Origin: Adiantum capillus-veneris
Taxonomy: Eukaryota > Streptophyta > Polypodiopsida > Polypodiales > Pteridaceae
Direction of reading: 5' to 3'
DNA: 64,000 nt
Assembly (NCBI GenBank): GCA_014529385.2
Contig: CM043959.1
Location: 49,483,122-49,547,121, forward strand
Shown here: piece after piece, positions 1 through 11,901 of the stretch
Position numbering within the stretch: position 1 is the stretch's first letter
Layout: every line of letters starts with the position of its first letter
The notes under the pieces: model-generated
Databases searched by the model: none
Told to the model about the DNA's origin: nothing
The model's input: only the letters and a program-made list of their open reading frames with translations
Position numbers and translations under genes: made by a program

Positions 1-1893
1 TGTGAGAGCATCATAGCTGGTCACTTTCAAGGAGAGGGTCAGACAGGTGCCCCAATGTGACAAGGGCCTTAGAGCCCTCCTCCAAATTGTTAAAGAGTGG
101 TTTTCTATTGAATAAAGTTAAGCTTCCGAGCACTGAGTGCAACCGATACCTGGCGCTCAAAAGAAGCGACTCCAGGTCGTGTTAAGGGTGATTCATTATT
201 GTGGGGGGTTAAGGCAGCCGCGAGAAAACAAACAACACTCTATGCAGGTTTAGTTGTGTTGAGGTTGAAGTTATGGGCAGCTTATCTCCTCCACTCAAAT
301 GATTTTAGTTGACACCACCAAGAGTGCAATGCACATAACTTGTAGAGTTCTAAGATCACAACTAGTTCACATTTTGTCAAGCTCAGAGTTGGTTCACACC
401 AAGTTCACATTTCGATCAATGGTTGAAATCCTCGCAACACTACGACACCAATTTTCAACCATAGATCTTGCCCAAGTTTATGATTTCCTTCAATGAACCA
501 AGACAATAAGGACAACCACTTATGTGCTTTTGTTTGCCCTCCCAAATCCATCAACAACACCCACTTTAGGGAGATATTAATTAGGGAGCACTTTTGTAAA
601 CTGTATGTGACTATTACTTGTATATTCTTTCAATGGTGTGTGCACTTTTGTTATTTTATAAATTGTACGTGAACTATCTGTAAATTAATTCTATGAATCA
701 TATCGTTAACAACCATGTTTTTATAAATATGCATCACAAGACGGGTCATGGGTTCAAGTGTGGCCAAGCGACATTGGTAGCGTTCATAGACATGTTTGTT
801 GTTTCGCATGGGATTTGTACGATCTGCCAAAAATAAATAAAAAATTTGCAAAGTGTAGCTTGTGGGTTTAAGGTTCAGAGGCCTCACTAGTAGAGTTTAG
901 AAGATGAATGGACAACATTACTTGGTGATTGTGGATTAATCCCTCTTGGGAGGGGGATGGTGGGGGGGTATTTATTGACGGGGTTAAGAGAACTCATGAA
1001 TATAACCAACATCCTTCAGTAGAGGTACCTTTCCACCTGGCAAAAGAGATGTTTTAGCAAAGCCTCCAACCTGCAATTCACATTGCATCCTCATTAGGGG
1101 AAGTTTGAGGTCTTTTTTTTCCTTTTGGCATATAGAGAGAGAGAGTGTGTTTATCTGAGGTAAGTTCCAATTACGTGATAGTTTTATCTCAAGAAATCCT
1201 CTTTCAATGGAGAAAAAAGATTTTGAGTCTTCCCACGACCGTCTTTTCCCTCCTATTCTCACTTCCCTCCTCTTCCCAGCACCTCATCTTCCTACTATCT
1301 TCTCTTTCTCTTTTTATTGTGTGTTATCTTCTTCAAGCAATGGAATCCATGCCGATCAATTTAGTGTGTATTTCTTTGCAAATATCGATGAGAAAGTGTT
1401 TAAAACGGTGATGTCGATTAAGTGCTTAGATATAGAAGATGTTCTAAATTTTTTGAATGAATGTTGGGGCGAGAAAATAAGTGAATGGAGTGATTTGCAA
1501 AATGAAAATTGGATACATTACCTATATCCATACCTAAAACTTCATCTTGTCATTCTTCTGCACTTTTTGGTGGCATCATATGGGTAGTTAATTGGTCCCT
1601 TTGGATCAAGACATGGATGATTATGATGAGAACCCCATAGATGGCATTGATGTATGGATGAAAAGTGAACACTTAGCCACTTTGAACATAAGATCCATGT
1701 GCACATTGCAGCAAGTAAGGCACTTCCTCTTAGCCAAATTGCAATTTTCCTCTTCCACACACACAATTTTTTTTGTGTGGATACATCATGTGGATTACGC
1801 TCTAACACCATCAATAAGAAGACTTCACTTCAAGACTTAATGGGTGGATCTTTGAGGTCTCTTGGGACTATTATTACAACATTAGAAACTTCT

Positions 1894-1898
<5 letters not shown>
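1..1898. other. Anonymous sequence, no supported gene
   Basis: I see no recognisable coding region, RNA gene or transposon end here. A 126-codon plus-strand frame at 1207-1587 begins in pyrimidine-rich sequence and ends without a recognisable domain, and the other frames are shorter. The stretch is probably decayed repeat or intergenic DNA. A distant relic of a mobile element cannot be excluded without a protein search. Confidence 0.5.
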
Positions 1899-1932
<34 letters not shown>

Positions 1933-1933
1933 C

Positions 1934-2002
<69 letters not shown>

Positions 2003-2004
2003 GT
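1899..2004. repeat. Compound microsatellite (CT)n-(TG)n-(AG)n
   Basis: About 30 bp of CT, a short TTTTCTTTG spacer, about 44 bp of TG and about 23 bp of AG lie end to end. Reading frames through this tract show Leu-Ser, Cys-Val and Glu-Arg runs and are artefacts of the repeat. Confidence 0.95.
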
Positions 2005-4469
2005 AATGGAAATGGCCTATTAACTTTGAGAGTAGCAAAAATTAGAGAAAGTACTTTTGTGAAATTACTTTGTGAGCATAGAGGGTGAACTTAATTGATG
2101 GTAGCAACATCAACTTAACATTTAGTTAACTTGGCATGAACAATACTTTTACAAGAGAGAGAGAGAGTTTAGAGAACATGACAACAGTTGAGGACCGGAT
2201 TTATGTGGAGCCGGTCCCCCCTCCAATAGACATTTGTATTATAGTTTCTCCCATCAAGAGAGGTACAATACAATCTTTGTGTTCCTTGAGACCTATGTGA
2301 TGCAAGGAAGATGGAAAGCTTCATGCATCAAGAATATAACATAAACTTTGTGTAAAGCATTAACTATCCCAAGCCTCAGTCTGAAGGCCTCAAACACCTT
2401 CGAAGGTGGAGAGAGCTAACAGGGAATGAGGGTAGGGAAGAGGAAGAAGAAACATTTCATAGGAGAAAGAATTACTTCCTCACTTATTATCACTCTTCTT
2501 GATAGCATACATAATAGCATAGTAATGAAGATGGAGAAGATGGCAAGCTTAAGCATTGAAGCATGGCTCTTGGTTGGATTTGCATTCCATAGCCAAGAGT
2601 GTTGGTATAGGCTCTCAACTTCTCTACTTGCTTGGAGAAGGAGATGGAGCTCTTGCACTTTGCACTTCAGCAATGAGAGTGTGTGTGGGAGAGTATACCC
2701 CTCAAGAAACCCCCTAGCTTGCTTTGGTTGACCCCCCCCCTTGTAGCTCATGCTTCAAGCTCATTGGACCCCTCCAGGCCTAGCCAATCACAAGCAAGAG
2801 GCATATCAAGCAAGCATGCTAGTCTTGGGACAAGTGTCCCCAAGCTTTCCCCTTTGAGAGAGAGGACTTGATAAATGAAAAAACAATTAATTAAATTAAC
2901 TAATTTGTCATTGGACCCCTTGGGAGGCCAACCAATAGGCTTTAGGCACACCATGAGGGCAACAATAGGAGGAGTTTGACAAGTGCCCCTTTTGCTTTCT
3001 TTGTAACAAGCTTGCCTTGTGTGCGGGTGTGTGTGCTCTCTCTCATCCCCCTAGCTTTAGGGCTCGCCCCCTTTCTTGTAGGGATGGGAGTTGACTTTTT
3101 GGACACCTTATCCCAAGCACCTTAGTCAGCAAGCATGACAAAGCACCTCAAGCTTGGGTAGTGTTCCCACAAGCACCTCAGGCTCCCTAGTCAGCAAGGA
3201 CGACAAGAACCTCAAGCATCTTAGTCATCAAGCATGACAAGCACCTCAAGCACCTTAGTCATCAAGCACGACAAGCACCTCAAGCTTGGGCCGAGTTCCC
3301 ATCTCAAGCTCAGCCCTAGCTTACCTAAGGTCAAAGAAATTTTTAACACTAACCTTTGGAGGTCTTTAATGAAGCTAACCCTAAGGTCTTTAAGCTCCAT
3401 TAGCTAGCCTTGCTCTTTGAAAGACCATCTCTCATTTGGACCCCTTTACCATTGGCCCCTTGTTGAGATAGATTTGAAAGCACATGTCTATATTCTAACC
3501 CTTGATCTCGTTTATTATTCCACATTAAATGATCAATTTAATATGAGAAAATCGTTTGGGTTGGTTAGATATTAGATTTTATGATAGAGAGAGTCCCCAA
3601 AATCGTAATTCTCATCACTTGGCCACTCAAGTCACAAAAAGTTCTTAACAATATAATTAGATAATGAGTTTAACTCAAGCCTAAACCAAACAATGGTTTT
3701 AGTTTTTTTTTGGGGTAAGAACATCTTCAATTTATTCTCTCTACAATGAGAAGTTTCCATCAAACTTTTTACTGTTAGAGAATCCCTATCTAACATTAAC
3801 ATTGGCATTTTGAAGTGCAAGACAGCATAGAGCCCACAAGGAGAAACTAGTAGCATTTTGAAAGTAATCTGGCAATATCTCGGTTGAAATTTTCTATACA
3901 AGTATCCATAAATCCACTAGATAACCTATAATAAAATTCTAGCAGAAACCCAATTAAATTATTGCAATATTTTGGCATTAAACTCTAAAAATCATAGCCA
4001 TAAATGATAATCTAACTAAAAAATATTAGAAAATGACCATAGCCTGATCTCTTACTTAAATTAAGTGTACACAAAATGTTTTCAAGCCTACTGGATACTG
4101 AGTAAAGCACCTATTATCCATCTACATGACCTATAGTGATGCAGCAAAAGAGAATCTCCAATGACCTAATCCACCCCGTGTGGGTAAAACATCTCCCCAG
4201 ACTTTGCTTCCAACAATAAACTCACCACAACCCTCACACTTTGGCAATTCATTATGGTTACCATATGGTAAGACGTGAGTTTAAGGGAGGGGGTTTGTAT
4301 AAGGGAGGTCCAAGGTGCATTTTACAAAGAATGGTATAGTATAAAGTTCTTTGTTTAAGAAATTATTATCTCATGCAACAATTTATTAGGACACTGAGCA
4401 AGTTTTTTGAAATGAATGACAAAATTTTCTTCGAACTGATAGCTTCTGTAGCATACTTTTAAGCTATTT
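2005..4469. other. Anonymous AT-rich sequence left of the CACTA element
   Basis: No convincing gene is visible. Short frames at 2416-2751 (minus) and 2426-2731 (plus) overlap on opposite strands and match nothing I recognise. The stretch contains one short-unit minisatellite, listed separately. The last bases, ...CTATTT, form the left flank and the TTT target copy of the CACTA transposon that starts at 4470. Confidence 0.5.
3112..3300. repeat. Minisatellite of CAAGCACCTCAAG units
   Basis: Imperfect tandem copies of a roughly 34-40 bp unit contain the words CAAGCACCTCAAGC and TTAGTCATCAAGCATGA. Four to five copies are recognisable, diverged by substitutions and small indels. No coding role is apparent. 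Confidence 0.75.
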
Positions 4470-4670
4470 CACTACAACAAAAAAGGGGGTTATCGACATA
4501 TATAGCGACGCTTAACGTCGCTATACGCGTCGATATATGCGTCCCTATGAAACTGTCGCAAAGAGCGTCGATATACGCGTGGAAAGGCTTTATTAGCGAT
4601 ACGGATAGCGACGCGTATATCGACGCTGGTATAGACGGGTATAGCGACGCGTATATCGACGACCATAACA
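4470..4670. repeat. CACTA left terminal and sub-terminal repeat region
   Basis: After the CACTA terminus the sequence contains many direct and inverted copies of a GCGTCGATATACG / TATCGACGC motif, for example near 4492, 4526, 4566, 4605, 4617 and 4652. Such clusters are the expected binding sites for the element-encoded TNPA-type protein. Direct and inverted copies alternate, so this end could fold. Confidence 0.85.
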
Positions 4671-4904
4671 GTAAAAAAAAATTATTGGACAGAGGGCAGG
4701 TAGCCTGGCTTGTGCCCAATGAAAAGATGGACACAGGCACCACATCCAGACTTCCTGCCCTTTGCCCAAGAAAGCGAGCAGCACCAAAATCAACCGTGCT
4801 CCCGCAGAAATTTCGGCAGAAGTTTTTACATAAACTTTTCAAAAAAAAAATCATGTATACGCCTCCTACATGCTATCCATGTAGAATCTCACATGAGATT
4901 TAAG

Positions 4905-5195
4905 GCCAATGACCATAACGAACCATAACCATAACTTAAAAGCATAACCATAACGAACCATAACCATAACTTAAAACCATAATCGACCAATATAACCACT
5001 TTGATCATAACCAGAAACAAAATTAACAATAACCATAAGCATAACCAGAAAGTTAAACATAACCATAAACAAAACCTGAACCATAACTATGTCTATACAA
5101 GAATAGGAGAAATAACCATGTCTATACAATGACAACGACAATAACCATAACCATAAGGAAAACAATAACTGTTTGTACAATAATCATAACCATAT
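4905..5195. repeat. CCATAA-rich simple repeat inside the CACTA element
   Basis: Roughly 290 bp is built of imperfect CATAAC and CCATAA words separated by AACGAA, AACTTAAAA and similar. It lies between the left sub-terminal region and the TNPA-like remnant, that is, in the 3' non-coding part of the transposon. No gene is seen between 4670 and about 5560. Confidence 0.8.
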
Positions 5196-5559
5196 ATATA
5201 TGTCTATACAAAAGGAGACACAGAAGCGTGTCTGTGTCTCACAAAGTATATATATGAAATCCGGGCCACTGATGACTAGGCGTCACAACCTGCACATAGG
5301 ACAACTCACAAAATTAGTATTCACATATACTTACTTAATTAAATCAACTCACACATATTAACGTCTCACCTCAAGCGATCAGCGAGACTGTAAGGCTGCC
5401 CAGTCTACAGGCTCTCCTGAAGCATCAAGATCATTCAATACTTCATAGATACCTCTACGATATCCATCTGACTCCTCCTAACGTGTCGGGGCTCGATGCA
5501 TCGCAAGATTCTGCGTTTATACAAAAATGAGAGTAATAAGAATACATGATTCATCGCGT

Positions 5560-6466
5560 TTTAAAAAACGCCATAGTTAAGATTGGATTAGAAACTCACA
5601 AACTCATAGCGAAAGGTGTCGAAGCCTCCGCTGCCAAGATGAGATGTCCCCCTGGTCATCTGTCGTATCTGCGCAGCCTCACGCTGCTGTCTGAACCGCG
5701 TGGCCGCTGTCCGCTCATCCTCCCTGATCTGAAGCCACGTCTCGTGTGGGATGCCCGAAGGCTTTGGCGAACCGGTCTTGAAAGCCTTTCGAGCTGCATC
5801 TCATCGATGTTTCACTGTGTCCCGTGCAACACCCTTGATCCAGCTCCTCGGAACAACGTCAGAACCCGGAGCAGGCTGGTACTCTCTCAGGATGGTCTCC
5901 ACTATGTAAGTGACTTTGTCCTTTTCCTGCTGATCCCAAGACATCAGAATGCTGGTCGAAAACTGTAGCTCCGCGAGCTGGAGAATCCGCTGTCTCATCT
6001 CAATCCCGACTCTATCCATGTCAACAGAACCATCTGGCCGTACAGTATAGAGCTTGGAGGCACTAGGATCGTGTGCCCCTCAAGGTGTCCGAGGTGTGCC
6101 AAGAGGTGTGTCGAGAGATGTGCCTGGGTAGGACGGGGGTTGTGAGCGAGGAGGGGTCGAAGCATCTGTGGACCCTCCTCCACAACAACCACCACCTCCA
6201 CCTGATGATCGTCGAGATCGGCAAGTGCGCCTGTGCTGCGGAGATGAGGACGTACCCGCCTCTGTCCCACCCCTAGGTGTCGAAGCGGCCGTGATGGGAG
6301 AAGTAGGCGTCGTACCCATAGGCGTCCCCCCCCTAGGCGTCGGACCCTCAGGTGTGAAGCTCGGAGGCGTAGTACCCGTGCCTCTGGCTACCCAGTACTG
6401 AGAAGCCTCTGCCATCTGAGCAGGCGTCATCCGTGTAACGAAGCCCATGAATGCATCTGCACTCAT
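5560..6466 (-). pseudogene. Decayed TNPA-like second gene of the CACTA element
   Basis: Two minus-strand segments belong together. The upstream one (6466-6080) starts MSADAFMGFVTRMTPAQMAE and runs into a Pro/Thr/Gly/Ser-rich linker with a Gly-run. The downstream one (6019 to about 5560) has a helical segment near QQEKDKVTYIVETIL, then PGSDVVPRSWIKGVARDTVK, then a basic RRDAARKAFK-type stretch. The latter is continuous except for an in-frame TGA at 5801-5803, probably CGA to TGA. Gene order (downstream of TNP2, same strand) and composition suit the regulatory DNA-binding protein of plant CACTA elements, which binds sub-terminal repeats in the nucleus. I infer the identity from position and general resemblance; the specific Pfam family (possibly Transposase_24) is unverified. 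An intron or frameshift between 6020 and 6080 is likely. Confidence 0.6.
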
Positions 6467-6603
6467 AGAAGCGGGATCTGGAAACTAGTCTGCCATACTA
6501 AAGTCCTACACAAAGAAAGTAAAAAAAAGCGTCAGAACACAGTTTTTTAAATTAACTTTAAGCTTAATTTTAAATCAACGTCTTCACACAAACACTTACA
6601 AGC

Positions 6604-8584
6604 CTAGGCCTCGACGAGTGAGGCATCATCGATAAGATCTTGCACCGTTTTATCGTCTATCTCTAATTGCAAGCATAACTCTGCTCCAGCTCGTTCTGGC
6701 AGATTGTCTTCATCCATTGCATCTTCATCTACAAGTGTCAATTTTGGCTCGTCTGCATCATCCCTCGTATATCTGTCAGCTTCCTCTATCATACCTTCGT
6801 CCATCTCATCTAATGTCACAGTAGTATGGACGTCGTCTGACTAACTTTCCTCCAGGAGATCTTGCCCTTCAAATACTTGTTTATTTCTTGGAGCAACCTG
6901 AACCACAAACCACCACTGTCGCTCTCGAGGGTCCGGTACAAAGACCACTTGCTCGCAATGTTCGGGGAGAGCAAATGTCTTGCTCGCATCTGTCCAAACC
7001 TTTGTAGAATCTATTTGTACAAGTTTGTTTCCATCTCTGCGTACCGTTGCATTGCGACGAGAAGTAATCACCTTGAACCACTTCACATCCAACAAAAACA
7101 TCTCAAACCGCCTGAAGCTTACTTTCAAGATATCTGACACCATACCACAGTAATCTAGGTTTCTAGTGCTCTCATTCGTGTCTCTGGCACTAGCCCTGCT
7201 CTTTTGCATGAAACTAACCATTACCTCACTGTCAAACGTGTTTCTTCTGCTGTCAATTTGTTGTGTTCTGAAATGCTTTCCATGCGACCACAGTGCCATG
7301 TATGTATGATACTTCCAGTCACATCCAATAGCCAACTCTTCCTCTTCTAGAGATATGGGTTCTCCGATCTGTCAGCTGCTCTCACTGTCTTGTCCAACCA
7401 TGCCATTGTAGGGAATTCAGGTAGAGGAGCGAGATAGTCTGGCAAGGGTAAACCTCTAGTCGTTCGGCTTCGCCTGAAATCCTTTCGCTCCCTATTGCGT
7501 CTCTCTTTCTCTTCTTCGTACCTTTCAATCCATTTTTGCATCGACGCTGAATTTAGTAGACAAAAATTCATGATCTTTTCTCGCATGGCGTCATTCATTT
7601 TCTTCGGCACCCCTTGCCCTTGCGGCTCCTCTCCCACGAGTCTTGCATCCTCCTCATCGCTCCACAGTCAAGGCATTTCTGGGTCAAAAATGGATAGAAA
7701 TTCGGTCGTCAATACAAGAGACTCTTGCACCAGTCATCCTTCTGTCATGCTCCCCTCCGGACGCGCTTTTTGGCGAACAAAACCCTTAAGTGTTTTCATG
7801 AACCGCTCTAGAAAGAACATCCAACGGCTGTGGACGGTACCTGCCACTGCAACCTCATCTACTACATGGCCGAGCAAGTGCATTTGGATAGTTAGACAGC
7901 TTGTGGGTAGATACTTCTCAATCATGAAAACTGCCTCAATGGAGTTAGCCCTTGCGACTGCAATAGATTCCTCTTGTATCTCCTTGGAAGAGATCCACCG
8001 CACTACCTCTGAAATCTTGTATATGCAGGTCCACACTTCCTCCGTTAAACACCCCTTGATCGCAATTGAAAGAATGAATTACAAGAACTTATGCCAGTCG
8101 TGCGATTTCATCTTGACAGTTGATCGTCACGGGTGAATGCTGTCTTGAGACATAGCATATATCCTGTTGGCGTCCTGAACTCTAAAATCGCCCTTTTAAC
8201 TTGTCGCTCTTCGTTTTTTAGCAATACCCATGGCGCTCTTGGAAGTTTTATTTGGCCAGCTGCATTGGTGAAAGGCCACAGCTCTGGCATCTTTCCAACT
8301 GACTGCACATCATCTCGTGAAGCTCGATTGTCTTTCATTCCCATGATTGTCTTCCAGAGGAGCTCTCCCACATTCTTGAATATATGCATTGGATCCAGCA
8401 AATGGTTAATTAGTAGATCACCCCAGTACGGCAACGTATGGAGAATGGACAAACCTTTCATTCCTGGAACAGGTTGCCCCTCATGTTGCTCCCATCGGCG
8501 ACGCCACTCTTGTACATGCATAGGACGACATGCATGAACGCTTGCGCAGGATTTGATACTTGCAGAGCGTGCACGAGCATGCAA
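6604..8584 (-). pseudogene. Decayed TNP2-like CACTA transposase (C-terminal half)
   Basis: In minus-strand order I see: the end of the TNP2 transposase core (8584-8108, with LPYWGDLLINH and DPMHIFKNV, matching the family's LPYW...D.MHIEKNV); a DUF4218-type domain (about 8114-7734, with SHDWHKFL and HSRWMFFLERFMKTLKG); a linker with EGQG-like and EFPTMAWL motifs (7637-7347); a DUF4216-type domain (7335-6841, with RNLDYCGMVSDI and WFKVI); and an acidic tail (6819-6604). Breaks are a frameshift near 8115-8125, TAA at 8079-8081, TGA at 7734-7736 and another TGA a few tens of codons further on. The N-terminal half, with the cysteine-rich region and most catalytic residues, is missing; 173-bp satellite sequence occupies its place. 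This would have been the cut-and-paste transposase binding the element ends. It cannot be functional as it stands. Confidence 0.9.
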
Positions 8585-8698
8585 TCTTTTCCTCCATGTT
8601 AGTTGATGACATTGCCATCTACAATGATTATGAATGTTGTTTTAATATATATACTCCTCACAATGTAAACTACCTCGCATTCTCTAGTCTTGCCCAAT

Positions 8699-8730
8699 CT
8701 CCGTACACCTCGGTCCAGAGGTGTACGGAG
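8699..8730. repeat. Perfect 13-bp inverted repeat
   Basis: CTCCGTACACCTC and GAGGTGTACGGAG are exact reverse complements separated by six bases. The structure lies between the transposase remnant and the 173-bp satellite array. It may be decayed intron or leader sequence; a function is unknown. Confidence 0.9.
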
Positions 8731-8882
8731 ATCAGGACCACCAAGTCAAAATCTCGTCTTTATTGGTCAAATCCTATATGGGTAGACACATACGTGCACT
8801 CCCAGGTGTACATGGCAATGCATGTAGCAGGCAAAACCCCTTTGCCTCTTTTAGTTCCATAGTTTCTTCAACATCCTACAAC

Positions 8883-10890
8883 TACCTACGGCTTGTGTAG
8901 TTGACGTTAATTCAAACCCATTGACCTACGGCTTGCCATACATGCTCTTGACATTGCTTTAAGACTACTTAATGAACTACGAATGGTTTCGGTATGGATA
9001 GAAGCCATTTTCGAAGTCCGTTTGCGTTTTTCCGTAGAAAAACGCAACCGGATTTGACCTACGACTTGTGTAATTAGCGTTTCTTCTATCCGTTTGACCT
9101 ATGGCTTGCCATACGCGCTCTTGAAATTGACTAAAGACTACCTAATCATCTACAGATGGTTTCAGTACGCATAGAAGCCATTTCCGAAGTCCGTTTGCGT
9201 TTTTCCGTAGAAAAATGCAACCGGATTTGACCTACGGCTTGTGTATTTAGCGCTTCTTCTATCCGTTTGACCTACGGATTGCCATACGCGCTCTTGACAT
9301 TGCCTAAAGACAACCTAATCATCTACGGATGGTTTCAGAAGGCATAGAAGCTATTTCCGAAGTCCGTTTGCGTTTTTTCGTAGAGAAACGCAACCGGATT
9401 TGACCTACGGCTTGTGTATTTGGCGTTTCTTCTATCCGTTTGACCTACGGCTTGCCATACCCGCTCTTGACATTGCCTAAAGACTACCCAATCGTCTACT
9501 GATGGTTTCAGTAGCATAGAAGCCATTTCCGAAGTCCGTTTGCGTTTTTTCGTAGAAAAACGCAACCGGATTTGACCTACGGCTTGTGTAGTTGACGTTA
9601 ATTCAAACCCATTGACCTACGGCTTGCCATACACGCTCTTGACATTGTTTTAAGACTACTTAATGAACTACAGATGGTTTCGGTATGGATAGAAGCCATT
9701 TCCGAAGTCCGTTTGCGTTTTTCCGTAGAAAAACGCAACCGGATTTGACCTACGGCTTGTGTATTTGGCGTTTCTTCTATCCGTTTGACCTACGGCTTGC
9801 CATACGCGCTCTTGACATTGACTAAATACTACCTAATCATCTACGGATGGTTTCAGTAGGCATAGAAGCCATTTCCGAAGTCCGTTTGCGTTTTTCGTAG
9901 AAAAACGCAACCGGATTTGACCTACGGCTTGTGTATTTGGCATTTCTTCTATCCGTTTGACCTACGGGTTGCCATACGTGCTCTTGACATTGCCTAAAGA
10001 CTATCTAATCGTCTACGGATGGTTTCAGTAGGCGTAGAAGCCATTTCCGACGTCCGTTTGCGTTTTTTCGTAAAAAAACGCAACCGAATTCGACTTACGG
10101 CTTGTGTATTTGGCGTTTCTTCTATCCGTTTGACCTACGGTTTGCCATACGCGCTCTTGAAATTGCCTAAAGACTACCTAATCGTCTACGGATGGTTTCA
10201 GAAGGCATAGAAGCCATTTCCGAAGTCCGTTTGCGTTTTTCCGTAGAAACCCAACCGGATTTGACCTACGGCTTGTGTATTTGGCGTTTCTTCTATCCGT
10301 TTGACCTACGGCTTGTCATACGTGCTCTTGACATTGCCTAAAGACTACCTAATCATCTGCGGATGGTTTCAGTAGGCATAGAAGCCATTTCCGAAGTCCG
10401 TTTGCGTTTTTCTGTAGAAAAACGCAACCGGATTTGACCTACGGCTTGTGTATTTGGCGTTTCTTCTATCCGTTTGACCTACGGGTTTCCATACGCGCTC
10501 TTGACATTGCCTAAAGACTACTTAATCGTCTGCGGATGGTTTTAGAAGGCATAGAAGCCATTTTCGAAGTCCGTTTGTGTTTTTTCGTAGAGAAACGCAA
10601 CCGGATTTGACCTACGACTTGTGTATTTGGCGTTTCTTCTATCCGTTTGACCTACGGCTTGCCATACGCGCTCTTGACATTGCCTAAAGACTACCTACTC
10701 ATCTACGGATGGTTTCAGTAGGCATAGAAGCCATTTCCGAACTCCGTTTGCGTTATTTCGTAAAAAAACGCAACCGGATTTGATCTACGGCTTGTGTATT
10801 TGACGTTAATTCAAACCCATTGACCTACGGCTTGCCATACGCGCTATTGACATTGATTTAAGACTACCTAATGAACTACGAATGGTTTCA
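8883..10890. repeat. Satellite array, ~173-bp unit, ~11.6 copies, with hairpins
   Basis: Copies of GACCTACGGCTTGTGTA begin near 8883, 9056, 9229, 9402, 9574, 9747, 9919, 10092, 10263, 10436, 10609 and 10782, giving spacings of 171-173 bp. Each unit also contains a second GACCTACGGCTTGCC word 40 bp later. Each also contains a strong hairpin: TTGCGTTTTTC, loop CGTA, then GAAAAACGCAA, with minor variants. Units starting at 8883, 9574 and 10782 carry a variant (TTGACGTTAATTCAAACCC) in place of the common GGCGTTTCTTCTATCC, hinting at a higher-order pattern. The array lies wholly within the CACTA element, in its 5' half. Confidence 0.97.
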
Positions 10891-11075
10891 GCTAGTTGTT
10901 TTCGCTGCTTAGTCCACACCCAACAGTTTAGGATTCCATAATATGTTATTTTGTTATTCTAACCTAATATCAGTCTACCACATGGTAACTTTCTGGTCTC
11001 ATAAGTCACTTTGGCCTTTTGAAGAGTTAACATAACATTTCATTTTATTTCTTTCTTTAATTTTAATTTTTTACG

Positions 11076-11321
11076 CAAACCATAACTCTCTCTCTCTCTC
11101 TAGTTTTAATTTCCTACGCACATTTTTCTCTCTTTAATTTTCTACACGCACACACACTTCTCTCTTTCTCTCTCTCTATCTCTCTCTTTAATTTCCTACA
11201 CGCACACACACTTCTCTCTTTCTCTCTCTTACACACACACACACACACTTCTCTCTCTCTCTTTCCTACACACACACACACCGCTCTCTATCTCTCTCTT
11301 TAATTTCCTACACGCACACAC

Positions 11322-11365
<44 letters not shown>

Positions 11366-11380
11366 TACACACACACACAC

Positions 11381-11423
<43 letters not shown>

Positions 11424-11551
11424 CTACACACACACACCACTCTCTCTCTCTCTCTCTTTCCTACATACACACACACACACACCGCTCTCTCTCTCTCTCT
11501 CTCTCTCTCTTTCCTACACACACACACACACACACACACGATGGTGGGGGG

Positions 11552-11585
<34 letters not shown>
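11076..11585. repeat. CT/CA microsatellite cluster inside the CACTA element
   Basis: Alternating CT and CA tracts are separated by TTTAATTTCCTACACGC or TTTCCTACAC spacers, so a ~60-120-bp minisatellite unit is itself built of dinucleotide tracts. The cluster ends in poly-G and GA runs. The 116-codon minus-strand frame across it is an artefact. Confidence 0.92.
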
Positions 11586-11586
<1 letters not shown>

Positions 11587-11699
11587 TAGGGGGGGTAAGA
11601 GTGCCATAATACCTCGCAGCAGGTTTTGGCCAAGATCTGAGAACGCGCACGTTGAGGGCGAAAATAGCTCCTTCGCACAGGTTCGGCTTTTTTTTAACC

Positions 11700-11901
11700 C
11701 AAATTACTTCTGTCGATATATGCGTCGATACCTGCGTCGATATACGTATGGGAAAATTAATCTTTCAACACATATATCCATAATCATATCGACGCACGTA
11801 TCGACGTATATATTGACGGACGATAAATACATCGATATGAATGTGGAAAGACACGAGCATCGATATATAAAACGTCAATAACTTTAGGTTATGTTGTAGT
11901 G
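11700..11901. repeat. CACTA right terminal and sub-terminal repeat region
   Basis: This end contains TATCGACG-type motifs (for example near 11717, 11727, 11741, 11791 and 11800), mirroring the left end, and finishes with the inverted terminus ...TTATGTTGTAGTG at 11901. It is the 5' end of the element relative to its genes and would contain the promoter; no TATA box was identified with confidence. Confidence 0.85.

Larger units (their letters stand above)
4470..11901 (-). mobile_element. Complete CACTA (En/Spm) DNA transposon, 7432 bp
   Basis: The left end reads CACTACAACAAAAAAGG and the right end, read on the minus strand, CACTACAACATAACC. The termini are imperfect inverted repeats (both also carry TTATYGACRT a little further in) flanked by a perfect 3-bp duplication TTT (4467-4469 and 11902-11904), the hallmark of the CACTA superfamily. 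Sub-terminal copies of a TATCGACGC-type motif crowd both ends, as in En/Spm, where the element protein TnpA binds such repeats. The coding remnants (TNP2-like, then TNPA-like) run on the minus strand, so the element's 5' end is at 11901. The 5' three kilobases hold a 173-bp satellite and CT/CA microsatellites instead of the first half of the transposase. Both gene remnants carry stops and frameshifts, so the copy is probably non-autonomous. Intact ends suggest it might still be moved in trans. Confidence 0.93.

Noticed and set aside
1699..2088. 129-codon frame through a microsatellite
   Set aside because: Half of it is Leu-Ser, Cys-Val and Arg-Glu repeats from simple DNA; the ends are unrelated.
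5546..5968. 140-codon plus-strand frame
   Set aside because: It is the antisense shadow of the TNPA-like remnant, whose minus-strand reading is far more protein-like.
8133..8537. 134-codon plus-strand frame, and 7495-8136 (213 codons)
   Set aside because: They are antisense to the TNP2 and DUF4218 domains and are shadows of the transposase remnant.
8883..10890. CRISPR-like array
   Set aside because: Units are directly adjacent ~173-bp tandem copies without unique spacers, in a plant transposon.
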